From Vreelandella zhanjiangensis DSM 21076 (GTDB taxonomy: Bacteria > Pseudomonadota > Gammaproteobacteria > Pseudomonadales > Halomonadaceae), in contig NZ_KB898648.1 of NCBI RefSeq assembly GCF_000377665.1, positions 310,001 through 374,000 on the forward strand: DNA of 64,000 nt, in the 5' to 3' direction. Positions within the stretch are counted from its first letter, which is position 1. Each line of letters begins with the position of its first letter. The notes beneath the pieces were generated by a model. The model was not told the origin of the DNA and searched no databases. It saw nothing but the letters and a program-made list of their open reading frames with translations. Shown here piece after piece: positions 26,466 to 33,575 of this stretch. The position numbers and the translations under genes were made by a program.

Positions 26466-27458
26466 TCAGCCGCCGAACAGGTCGCTGAAGCGCTGTTTCA
26501 GGGCTTCTTCCTGCTCAAGCGCCTGGACGATATCGACGGGCATCAGCTCGATGGTGTCGCGGGCGGGGAAGCCTTCCGGCGGCGTAACACCCGGGTGGGC
26601 AGGCAGATAACCCTGCTCGCTGACCAACTGCTGACCTTCTTCCGAGAGCACGAAGTCGACAAACTTCTGCGCCGCATCGACGTTCTTGGCGCCAGCCATA
26701 ATGGCGACAGGTTCGGTGACTGCACTCACACCCTCTTCAGGGAAGACAAACTCGACCGGTGAACCTTTGGCCGCTTCGCGGATGGGCAGGAAATCCACCA
26801 CGATGCCGTAAGGCTTGGTGCCGGCTGCCACTGCGTTGAACACACCGCCGTTACCGCCCTGGGCTTCGGTGCGGTTGTCATGCAGGGCATCGTAATAGCT
26901 CTCACCCAGGTCAGGGTTCTCACTAATCGCCGCCATATGGATCAGGGCAGCCCCCGAGTAAAGCGGGCTTGGCATGGTTACTAAGCCTTCATATTCAGGC
27001 TTAAGCAGGTCCTGCCAGCTTTGCGGCTGCTCCTCAGCGCCAGTGTTATACACGATACCGGTAGTGATCAGTTTGGTGCCGTAGTAGTAGCCTTCGGGGT
27101 CAAAAAGCTCAGCATCAAAGGCATCACGGTTAGGGCTCAAATAAGCCTGAAGCTGGCCTTCCTGCTTTAACGACTCCATGGTCATGCTGTCGGCGATCAG
27201 CAGCACATCGGGGTTACTGACCCCAGCGGCAAGCTCGGAGCGCAGGCGGGTCATCAACCGCGTGGTGCCGTCGCGTACCCACTCTACCTCGATATCCGGA
27301 TAGGCTGCCTGGAACGCATCAACCGTTTGCTGGGCGTCGCTGTTGGGCTGGCTGGTATAGAGCACGAGCTTGTCGTCGGCAACGGCATTTGCCGAGAGAG
27401 CCAGGCCTGCCATCGTGGTGGCAAGAGCAATGGCGGTGCTGAGTGAGCGCTTGAGCAT
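26466..27458 (-). CDS. Periplasmic substrate-binding protein (AfuA/FbpA-like) of an ABC importer
   Basis: 330 aa from ATG 27458 with GGAG nine bases upstream; an ATG at 27491 is less likely. Signal peptide MLKRSLSTAIALATTMAGLA to ALSANAVADD. Body LVLYTSQPNSDAQQTVDAF and DVLLIADSMTMESLK fits the family-1/AfuA class. No obvious Tyr pair for ferric iron was found, and the operon's phosphatase and DeoR regulator favour an organophosphate ligand; this is inference. Confidence 0.85.
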   Translation of the reverse strand: MLKRSLSTAIALATTMAGLALSANAVADDKLVLYTSQPNSDAQQTVDAFQAAYPDIEVEWVRDGTTRLMTRLRSELAAGVSNPDVLLIADSMTMESLKQEGQLQAYLSPNRDAFDAELFDPEGYYYGTKLITTGIVYNTGAEEQPQSWQDLLKPEYEGLVTMPSPLYSGAALIHMAAISENPDLGESYYDALHDNRTEAQGGNGGVFNAVAAGTKPYGIVVDFLPIREAAKGSPVEFVFPEEGVSAVTEPVAIMAGAKNVDAAQKFVDFVLSEEGQQLVSEQGYLPAHPGVTPPEGFPARDTIELMPVDIVQALEQEEALKQRFSDLFGG

Positions 27459-27527
27459 CAGGGAAATCTCCAATGAGTTGACCCTGCTCACACTACTGTC
27501 ATCACCTTACAACATCGTGACAGTACG

Positions 27528-27578
27528 CTTTCGTTTGAAGGGGGCGAGCTTTCGTAAGCATTGGAAAGCCTTTCGTTA
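27528..27578. promoter_or_regulatory. Three CTTTCGT boxes at 21-bp phasing, candidate DeoR operator
   Basis: CTTTCGTTT (27528-27536), CTTTCGTAA (27549-27557) and CTTTCGTTA (27570-27578) start exactly 21 bp apart, two helical turns. They lie between the binding-protein operon and the deoR-type gene. CTTTC/TTTCG repeats are the usual operator half-sites of DeoR-family repressors. Confidence 0.75.
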
Positions 27579-27605
27579 ATAAAAAAGAGGGGAGATGAGA
27601 GCAAA

Positions 27606-28361
27606 ATGAAGGGGCTAAACGAGCGTCGCCGGGCGCTGCTTGAGCGGGTACGCCAAGAGGGGCGCCATTCGCTAGAGGCGCTGGCTGATCAGTTTGGGGT
27701 GTCCGTACAAACACTACGCGGCGATATTCGCTTTCTTGCCGAAAAGGGCATGGTGCTGCGGCGCCACGGTGAGGTACTGCCGTTTCCCGACCGCGAAAAT
27801 ATCGGCTACGACCAGCGCCAGATCGTCAACGAAGCCGGAAAACGCCATATTGCCCGCCAGGCCGCCTCGTTGATTCAGCATCATCAGTCGCTGTTTTTAG
27901 GTACCGGCACCACCGTTGAACAGCTGGCCGATGCGCTGCACGACAAACAGGGCCTACATATCATGACCAATAATCTCCACGCGCTTATCAAGCTTTCCGC
28001 GCTGGAGTGTGAACTGGTGGTGGCAGGCGGCCGGGTGCGCCGCCGCGATCAGGACGTAATTGGCGGCGACGCGTGGCGTTTTTTTCAACGCTACCGGGTG
28101 GATGTGGGCATTGTCTCGGTAGGCGGCATGGATGCCCACGGCAATCTTTTCGATTACAACGACGATGAGGTCATGGCCCGCGAAGCGCTCTTGGCCAATG
28201 CGGCCTATCGCGTTCTGGTGCTGGATAAAACCAAGTTCGACCTGACCCTGCGCTGTGCGGCGGGAACGCTTGCCGACTACGATGCGGTAGTGACTGATGC
28301 CCCGTTACCCGACCGGTTACGTAGCCCGCTCGCCGCTAGAGGCGTCAGGTTTTTGGGATGA
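27606..28361 (+). CDS. DeoR family transcriptional regulator
   Basis: 251 aa from ATG 27606, preceded by GGGGAG; an in-frame ATG at 27561 would sit in the operator. N-terminal DeoR helix-turn-helix (HSLEALADQFGVSVQTLRGDIRFL, VLRRHGEVLP) and a C-terminal sugar-phosphate-binding domain (GTGTTVEQLADAL, NNLHALIKLS, VAGGRVRRRDQDVIG, SVGGMDAHGNLFDYN). Likely represses the divergent ABC/hydrolase operon and itself, with a phosphorylated metabolite as inducer. Confidence 0.9.
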   Translation: MKGLNERRRALLERVRQEGRHSLEALADQFGVSVQTLRGDIRFLAEKGMVLRRHGEVLPFPDRENIGYDQRQIVNEAGKRHIARQAASLIQHHQSLFLGTGTTVEQLADALHDKQGLHIMTNNLHALIKLSALECELVVAGGRVRRRDQDVIGGDAWRFFQRYRVDVGIVSVGGMDAHGNLFDYNDDEVMAREALLANAAYRVLVLDKTKFDLTLRCAAGTLADYDAVVTDAPLPDRLRSPLAARGVRFLG

Positions 28362-28367
28362 AAAGCG

Positions 28368-28652
28368 TTAAGCGTCCTGATCAGTATCTGGCAGCTGTTT
28401 AAAGTGGATATAGCGGTGCAAGCGAATTGCCGGGCGAATCAACAGCTGAAGGCTGCCCATCACGAAAAGACACACGCCTGCCGTTCTTACGCTACCTTCA
28501 AAAAAGAAGCAGATGCTGCCAGCGGTAAACCAGATGCCTAGCAGAAAATCGTTGAGCAGACTGAGCACTTCATAGCGCCGATGAACCACAAGCTCTTCAT
28601 GGCCAATGGTGAATGTCCAATCACGGGTTTTTGAGTTCTGCTGGCGCTGCAT
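28368..28652 (-). CDS. YrhK domain protein
   Basis: 94 aa. HEELVVHRRYEVLSLLNDFLLGIWFTAG and a second hydrophobic segment VCLFVMGSLQLLIRPAIRLHR give two membrane helices and the YrhK pattern. Function unknown. It converges with the DeoR gene, 6 bp apart. Confidence 0.75.
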   Translation of the reverse strand: MQRQQNSKTRDWTFTIGHEELVVHRRYEVLSLLNDFLLGIWFTAGSICFFFEGSVRTAGVCLFVMGSLQLLIRPAIRLHRYIHFKQLPDTDQDA

Positions 28653-29004
28653 GCTTGTCCTCCCTTATAGCATTTGGCGACTCTTTATAGGAATTGATCC
28701 ATTGGCATATTCTGGCATGCATCTTTTTGCTCAGCCTAAAAAGCCGATAGTTTTTCACTGAGTGGCTCAGAAATATTGTTCATCATGGGCGAAGAATAAT
28801 GTGGCAAACTGTCTAAAAGAATTATCTAAAAAGATCGCTTAAAAGAACCATTTAGTAGAACCATCTAATAACTATCCAGCAAAGCCATCATGAAGAATGA
28901 CCCAGAAGAACTGGCCAAAAGAGGCGGCTATTCATGATGTTTATGTTGCTTTGGGGTGTGAGTGTTGAAGAAAGATCGATTTTCCAAAGCATTGAGGGCT
29001 GTTA
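28653..29004. other. Intergenic region upstream of the diguanylate cyclase gene
   Basis: 352 bp between divergent genes. It contains a degenerate 13-nt tandem repeat (28812-28864) and two tiny overlapping ORFs (28890-28937, 15 aa; 28934-29005, 23 aa) running into the diguanylate cyclase ATG. No terminator or RNA gene was seen. Confidence 0.5.
28812..28864. repeat. 13-14-nt degenerate tandem repeat
   Basis: Head-to-tail units TCTAAAAGAATTA, TCTAAAAAGATCGC, TTAAAAGAACCAT and TTAGTAGAACCAT. The adjacent CTAATAACTATC may be a fifth, worn unit. No spacers, so not a CRISPR. Confidence 0.55.
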
Positions 29005-29005
29005 A
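28934..29005 (+). CDS. Possible 23-aa leader ORF of the diguanylate cyclase gene
   Basis: ATG 28934 has AGAGG about eight bases upstream. The ORF encodes MMFMLLWGVSVEERSIF and a few more residues, and its TAA overlaps the diguanylate cyclase ATG by one base (TAATG). It is itself overlapped (ATGA) by a 15-aa ORF at 28890-28937. It could couple translation. Chance is not excluded at this size. Confidence 0.35.
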   Translation: MMFMLLWGVSVEERSIFQSIEGC

Positions 29006-30231
29006 TGATCAACGATGCGTTACTAAAGGCCATCGAGATTGAGTTGAACGGCAGCTGCCGTCGGCTGCGCTTTATGCAGCAGTTAGAAACGCGTTTTGAA
29101 AGTGATACCCAGCGGCGCCGTAGCCGACATTTAGTCGTGGCAGGTTTGCTGGCAATCCCCATCTATTTTCTTTTTTTAATCAACGATTATGGCTTTCGTT
29201 CAGACGTTTTTACGACGGTGCTATGTCTGCGAGTTGGCTCCGTCGTGTTTTTCGGCCTACCGATTTACTGGCTGGTTTACCGAGGGGTTTTACCTCACTT
29301 GCGTGAAATGTTGATGGCTAGCGTCATTGTAATGACCATGCTGATTTCCTGCCTGATTCTGGTTTCCTCTAACGCACTTTATTCATATTTCGACGTTTTC
29401 TCTTTTGGGCTTGTGCTGGTGGCGGGCAATATTTTTCTTCCGCTCAGGTTTTTGTATGCCTGCGCTGCGTCGGCTATCAGCATTTTAATTATGGCTGCGT
29501 TTGTGGTGGGCTATGAGCCCATGCCGCTAGAAGCCAAAAAACTGGCGTTATTAACTATTTTAGCCACCACCCTATTTACCCTGGTGACCAACTATCGCCT
29601 GGAGCGTAGTGAGCGTATCTCCTATCTACTGGTGCTTAGAGAACAGATTCGTGCAGGCTACTATCTGAAAGATAACCAGGCGCTGTCTCGGCTTTCCATG
29701 ACCGACCCGTTAACCAATATCGCCAACCGGCGCCAGTTTGATGCGCTGTTGGCGACACGCTGGCAGGAGGCCGCCGAGCAAAGCACCTGCCTGGGCCTGA
29801 TGGTGGTCGATATCGATTACTTCAAAGCCTATAACGATTATTACGGTCATTTGCAGGGGGATAAGTGCCTGCGAAAGGTGGCTGGCGCAATGCAGGCCGA
29901 TAGCCGGGATACAGACTTGGTGGCGCGTTTTGGCGGTGAGGAGTTTGTCGTACTGATGGCGGAGGCAACGGCGACTAGTGCCCAACAGGCCGCAGAGCGT
30001 ATCCGCCAAAGCGTCGAGGCGTTGCAAATTCCCAATGCCGGCCATTCATCACACAGCGTCATCACCGTAAGCGTTGGGGTAGCCACGCTATGCCCAAGCG
30101 ATCGCCTTACGTCAGCGGATTTATTGGCCTACGCGGATTCAGCGCTGTATATCGCCAAGCAGCAGGGGCGAAATCGAAGCTGGGTGGCGGATACTGGCGT
30201 TTTGCTTTCCAGTGCCAACGCGATCAATTAA
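29005..30231 (+). CDS. Membrane-bound diguanylate cyclase (GGDEF)
   Basis: 408 aa. About five or six hydrophobic helices in residues 40-205 form a membrane sensor. The GGDEF domain follows, with DPLTNIANRRQFD, VDIDYFKAYND, and active-site RFGGEEF (about 308-314). RDTD just upstream fits the inhibitory RxxD I-site, so product inhibition by c-di-GMP is likely. No EAL domain. GAGGG precedes the ATG. Neighbours suggest no particular pathway. Confidence 0.93.
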   Translation: MINDALLKAIEIELNGSCRRLRFMQQLETRFESDTQRRRSRHLVVAGLLAIPIYFLFLINDYGFRSDVFTTVLCLRVGSVVFFGLPIYWLVYRGVLPHLREMLMASVIVMTMLISCLILVSSNALYSYFDVFSFGLVLVAGNIFLPLRFLYACAASAISILIMAAFVVGYEPMPLEAKKLALLTILATTLFTLVTNYRLERSERISYLLVLREQIRAGYYLKDNQALSRLSMTDPLTNIANRRQFDALLATRWQEAAEQSTCLGLMVVDIDYFKAYNDYYGHLQGDKCLRKVAGAMQADSRDTDLVARFGGEEFVVLMAEATATSAQQAAERIRQSVEALQIPNAGHSSHSVITVSVGVATLCPSDRLTSADLLAYADSALYIAKQQGRNRSWVADTGVLLSSANAIN

Positions 30232-30302
30232 GCAGATCATACGTCCCCCTAAAGGGAACGCTAACCACTGGCTGAGCTAACCAGGATAAGCACGCCGCTA
30301 AT

Positions 30303-30331
30303 TTGACAACGGCTCGTCAGTGAGGACAAAT
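30303..30331 (+). promoter_or_regulatory. Possible sigma70 promoter for mtnK
   Basis: TTGACA at 30303-30308, a 17-bp spacer, then ACAAAT at 30326-30331. The -35 box is perfect and the -10 weak. It lies about 30 bp upstream of the chosen mtnK start. Confidence 0.4.
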
Positions 30332-30359
30332 ACGCAAAATATTGCCTGAGGAGCACGCC

Positions 30360-31637
30360 GTGGATAACGATCAACACGATGAGAGCCCGCGCTATGAAGC
30401 GCTGGCGGTCGATACTCTGGCAGCGCGCCTGGGAGATGTGCACGAAGTAGCCAGCCGTGTTGGCGGCGACCCCGCGAGTTGGGAAATTCGTGAAGTAGGT
30501 GACGGCAATTTGAACCTGGTGTTTATCGTGACAGGCACCGCAGGTAGCGTGGTGGTAAAGCAGGCTTTGCCCTACGTACGCATGGTGGGCGAAAGCTGGC
30601 CGCTGCCGCTTTATCGCGCGCATTTCGAGTATTACGCCCTGGTGCGCCAGGCCAAGCGTGCCCCAAACATTGCGCCGGAGGTGTTTTATTTCGATAAGCC
30701 TCAGGCCCTGTTTGTGATGGAATATCTTTACCCGCACACAATTTTGCGCCGCAAGCTGATTAAAGGTGAACGCGTGGCTCGCTTGGGGGAAACCATCGGC
30801 CAGTTCTGCGCGCGCACGGCGTTTCGCGGCTCGGAGCTTTCCCTGCCAAGCCCCGAGAAGAAACAGGATGTAGGGCTTTTCTCCGGCAATGTGGCGATTC
30901 CCGCGATTACCGAATCGCTGGTGTTCACCGACCCTTATTACGGCGCCGAGATGAATCACCACACGCCGGAGCTTTCGCCGGTGGTGGACGAGTTGCGCCG
31001 CAATGCGCGTTTAAAAGCCAAGGTTCAGCGGCTATTGATGAAGTTCACCGCCAACACCGAAACCATGCTCCACGGTGATTTACACTCGGGCTCGATCATG
31101 GCCACCGATACCGACGTGCGCGTGATCGACCCTGAGTTCTCCCAGTACGGACCGATGGCGTTTGACCTGGGGATGGCTGTAGCCAACTTCCTGATGGCGT
31201 ACTTTAGTCAGCCTGCCCACCGCCAGGGTGACGAACTGGCTGCTTACCAGGCGTGGATTCTTGAGGTAATCGAGGCGTGTTTCACAAGCTTTGACGCCGA
31301 GTTCCGCCACTTATGGCAAACCGAGCGCACCGGCATTTTATTCCCCAGGGCGCTGTTTGAAGACCAGGGTAACAGTGCAGACGACGCCTGCGATGCGTTG
31401 CTGGAGGAAATTCGCCTGGACGCGCTGGCCTACTGCGGCATCGAGATGCACCGCCGGGTGCTGTCACTGGCCCATAACGCGGATTTCGAAGAGATCGAAG
31501 ACACCGCCCTGCGCGCCCGGCTTGAAGCCCGAAATGTGTTGATGGGCCAAGCCCTGATTATGGAGCCTGACGCGGTGCGTGAAATACCTGCGCTTATAGA
31601 GCTGGCCCAAGCGTATAACCGCCAGGATGTTCTATAA
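30360..31637 (+). CDS. mtnK: S-methyl-5-thioribose kinase MtnK
   Basis: 425 aa from GTG 30360, preceded by GAGGAG six bases away; a TTG at 30342 lacks a ribosome site. Phosphotransferase fold with GDGNLNLVFIV (nucleotide loop), VVKQALPYVR (Lys), catalytic HGDLHSGSIM and metal-binding IDPEFSQYGPMAFD. It phosphorylates 5-methylthioribose to the 1-phosphate, the substrate of MtnA in this window. A strong terminator follows. Confidence 0.93.
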   Translation: MDNDQHDESPRYEALAVDTLAARLGDVHEVASRVGGDPASWEIREVGDGNLNLVFIVTGTAGSVVVKQALPYVRMVGESWPLPLYRAHFEYYALVRQAKRAPNIAPEVFYFDKPQALFVMEYLYPHTILRRKLIKGERVARLGETIGQFCARTAFRGSELSLPSPEKKQDVGLFSGNVAIPAITESLVFTDPYYGAEMNHHTPELSPVVDELRRNARLKAKVQRLLMKFTANTETMLHGDLHSGSIMATDTDVRVIDPEFSQYGPMAFDLGMAVANFLMAYFSQPAHRQGDELAAYQAWILEVIEACFTSFDAEFRHLWQTERTGILFPRALFEDQGNSADDACDALLEEIRLDALAYCGIEMHRRVLSLAHNADFEEIEDTALRARLEARNVLMGQALIMEPDAVREIPALIELAQAYNRQDVL

Positions 31638-31672
31638 ACAGCCTTCTATAAAAGACGTGCTATAAAAAGTCG
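31630..31672. repeat. 14-15-nt degenerate tandem repeat overlapping the mtnK stop
   Basis: Units TTCTATAAACAGCC, TTCTATAAAAGACG and TGCTATAAAAAGTCG. The first unit contains the mtnK stop codon. Each unit holds CTATAAA. Confidence 0.6.
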
Positions 31673-31694
31673 CAAGCGCTCGGTGAACTGCACT

Positions 31695-31733
31695 CCAAGC
31701 GTTGGACACTCCTCCAACGCTTGGGATGTTTTT
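31695..31733 (+). terminator. Rho-independent terminator of mtnK
   Basis: A perfect 12-bp stem (CCAAGCGTTGGA with TCCAACGCTTGG), loop CACTCC, then GATG and a T-run at 31729-31733. Confidence 0.85.
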
Positions 31734-31843
31734 ATAAGAAAGGCAGACAATAGCGATTTTCGGCTCGTTTAAAACGACTAGTGACACCTTGTGCGTTTAG
31801 CGAGTGAGCCAGGTCGCTATTAATGTTAAATTTCTCGTTTCTT

Positions 31844-31861
31844 GTTATGTTATAACGTAGT
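31844..31861. promoter_or_regulatory. Zur-like palindrome upstream of the DksA-like gene
   Basis: GTTATGTTATAACGTAGT has two imperfect inverted halves around TTATAA and resembles the GTTAT-rich boxes of gammaproteobacterial Zur. It lies 20 bp upstream of the ATG at 31882. The content of the transcript (zinc-sparing DksA, COG0523 GTPase, folE2 start) supports a zinc regulator. Confidence 0.6.
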
Positions 31862-31881
31862 TTTTATAGCAGGGTACACGT

Positions 31882-32346
31882 ATGAATCAGCCAACAACCA
31901 CGGTATCAACGCAGCGTGAGCCGACCGATAAAGCGCGAGAAGCCAAAGTGCTGGACATGCCAGCCTGTGACTATATGAACGATGAGCAACTGGCTTTTTT
32001 TCGCCAGCGGTTGCTGGATGAGCGCTTAGAAATTCAAGCGCATTTAAAGGAAATGAAAGAGGCAATCGCTTCACACGAACGTGACAGCGATGAAGCCGAT
32101 CAGGCCTCGTTTGAAGAGGAGCTGCGCCTGTCGCTACGCCAAGCCGATCGGGAAAGCCGCTTGGTGAATAATATCGATGCGGCTTTGAGACGGATCGATA
32201 ACGGCGACTATGGCTATTGTGAAGAGACTGGCGAGCCTATTGGTATTGCCCGCTTGCTGTTCCGACCCACCGCGCGGCTATGTATTGAGGCGAAAGAGCG
32301 TCAGGAAAGCCAGGAAAACCATTACCGTAAAGCACGGTGGGAGTAA
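31882..32346 (+). CDS. DksA-family protein lacking two zinc ligands (DksA2-like)
   Basis: 154 aa. Coiled coil with an acidic tip (D70 and D73 in SDEADQAS) as needed in the RNA polymerase secondary channel. The globular part keeps only Cys113 and Cys134; the other two ligand positions are Thr116 (CEET) and Ala137 (CIEA). This is the pattern of zinc-independent DksA2 of Pseudomonas, which is induced by zinc starvation. Followed 6 nt later by a COG0523 GTPase gene. Confidence 0.88.
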   Translation: MNQPTTTVSTQREPTDKAREAKVLDMPACDYMNDEQLAFFRQRLLDERLEIQAHLKEMKEAIASHERDSDEADQASFEEELRLSLRQADRESRLVNNIDAALRRIDNGDYGYCEETGEPIGIARLLFRPTARLCIEAKERQESQENHYRKARWE

Positions 32347-32352
32347 CCCGTT

Positions 32353-33438
32353 ATGACTACACCCTCGTTCATTCCCATTAACGTGCTTACCGGTTTTTTG
32401 GGAAGTGGCAAAACCACGCTGCTCAATCGTTGGGTACACCAATCGTCAATGCGTAATACCTTGGTGGTCATCAATGAATTTGGTGATATTGGGCTGGACC
32501 ACCTACTCATCACCCATAGCGATGAGCAAGCCGTTATCGAAATGAGTAGCGGCTGCCTATGCTGTACGCTGCGCGGCGATCTTAGTCGTACGCTTCAGCA
32601 AGCGTTGGAAGATATTCAGGCACAAGACAAACCTCTGCCTTCGCGTGTGGTGATCGAAACCACGGGCCTGGCAGCGCCCACTTCCATACTGCAGCTGCTG
32701 ATGACCGATCACTGGCTAGCGCATCGTTTTAAGCTTGATAGCGTGGTGTGCTGTGTTGATGCAGTCAATGGCGCAGCAACGCTTACGGCCCATAACGAGT
32801 CGCAGCAGCAAGTGGCCATCGCCGATAAGCTGTTACTCACCAAGACCGATCTGGCCGAGCAAAACGTGGTATCTACACTGGCCAACCAGCTCGCGAGAAT
32901 TAACCCCACGGCCGAACAGTGGCAGGTGATTAACGGCGAGCTTTCCGCCAGCCTTTTGGTAGGCGCAGGGCTTTATCGAAGTGAACATGCTGGCTACCAG
33001 GTTGACCAGTGGCTAAAGGCGGGCAGCTATACGATCCAGCCCGCCGATCAACACGCTGGCGCTGCTTTTTCGCTGAGTAAGCATTCATTGTTGAACGCAG
33101 CCCAGCCCGACAGCACATCGCACGGCGACAGTATCAATGCCTTTTGCTTTCGCGTTGAGGAGCCAATTCACCCCGACACGTTAGAGAGCTGGCTGGATAT
33201 TTTGATGTCGCTGATGGGCGATAAAATGTTGCGCATCAAAGCAGTGGTGCATCTTACCGACAGGGAGTCACCGCTGGCGTTACACGGCGTACAACATATC
33301 TTTCACCCGCCTGCAGAGCTGCCCGCAGGTAGCGTCAACGACCGGATTTCCCGATTTGTTTTCATCACGCAGAACGTGTCGCCGGAGAGCGTGGCTGAGA
33401 TGTACCATTTTTTTCAAACCTCTAAAGAGAGTGCCTAA
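32353..33438 (+). CDS. COG0523 (G3E) GTPase, putative zinc metallochaperone
   Basis: 361 aa. Walker A GFLGSGKTT (14-22), metal motif SGCLCC (Cys68, Cys70, Cys71), VIETTGLAAP as switch/Walker B region, and LLTKTDLAEQ as the base-recognition motif. C-terminal CobW-like domain. Its stop overlaps the ATG of a folE2 fragment (TAATG). COG0523 members beside DksA2 and FolE2 are Zur-controlled in Pseudomonas; a zinc-delivery role is inferred. Confidence 0.88.
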   Translation: MTTPSFIPINVLTGFLGSGKTTLLNRWVHQSSMRNTLVVINEFGDIGLDHLLITHSDEQAVIEMSSGCLCCTLRGDLSRTLQQALEDIQAQDKPLPSRVVIETTGLAAPTSILQLLMTDHWLAHRFKLDSVVCCVDAVNGAATLTAHNESQQQVAIADKLLLTKTDLAEQNVVSTLANQLARINPTAEQWQVINGELSASLLVGAGLYRSEHAGYQVDQWLKAGSYTIQPADQHAGAAFSLSKHSLLNAAQPDSTSHGDSINAFCFRVEEPIHPDTLESWLDILMSLMGDKMLRIKAVVHLTDRESPLALHGVQHIFHPPAELPAGSVNDRISRFVFITQNVSPESVAEMYHFFQTSKESA

Positions 33439-33575
33439 TGACCGCTGTGACGTTACCCGATATTGCACGCCAAAGGCCGACGCTATCAGGCGCTTTATCA
33501 TGGGTAGGGATGGAGGGCAGTGGTGATGCGATGATCGGAATCAATGAGTCGATAGGGGCGTGCGGGCAGTTTTAA
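33438..33575 (+). pseudogene. Truncated folE2 (GTP cyclohydrolase FolE2) remnant
   Basis: A 45-codon ORF starting inside the GTPase stop. TLPDIA at 5-10 and LSWVGMEG at 20-27 match, from memory, the FolE2 N-terminus (LPDxA...LxWVGMxG). After residue 27 the similarity ends, and the frame runs into the 3' end of the opposite-strand GlxA-type gene and stops at 33573-33575. The remaining roughly 250 residues of FolE2 are absent here, so this is a deletion or rearrangement scar. Confidence 0.6.

Noticed and set aside
26466-27458. Ferric-iron binding protein assignment
   Set aside because: The operon partners (hydrolase, phosphatase, DeoR regulator) do not fit iron uptake, and I could not see the paired C-terminal tyrosines of FbpA.
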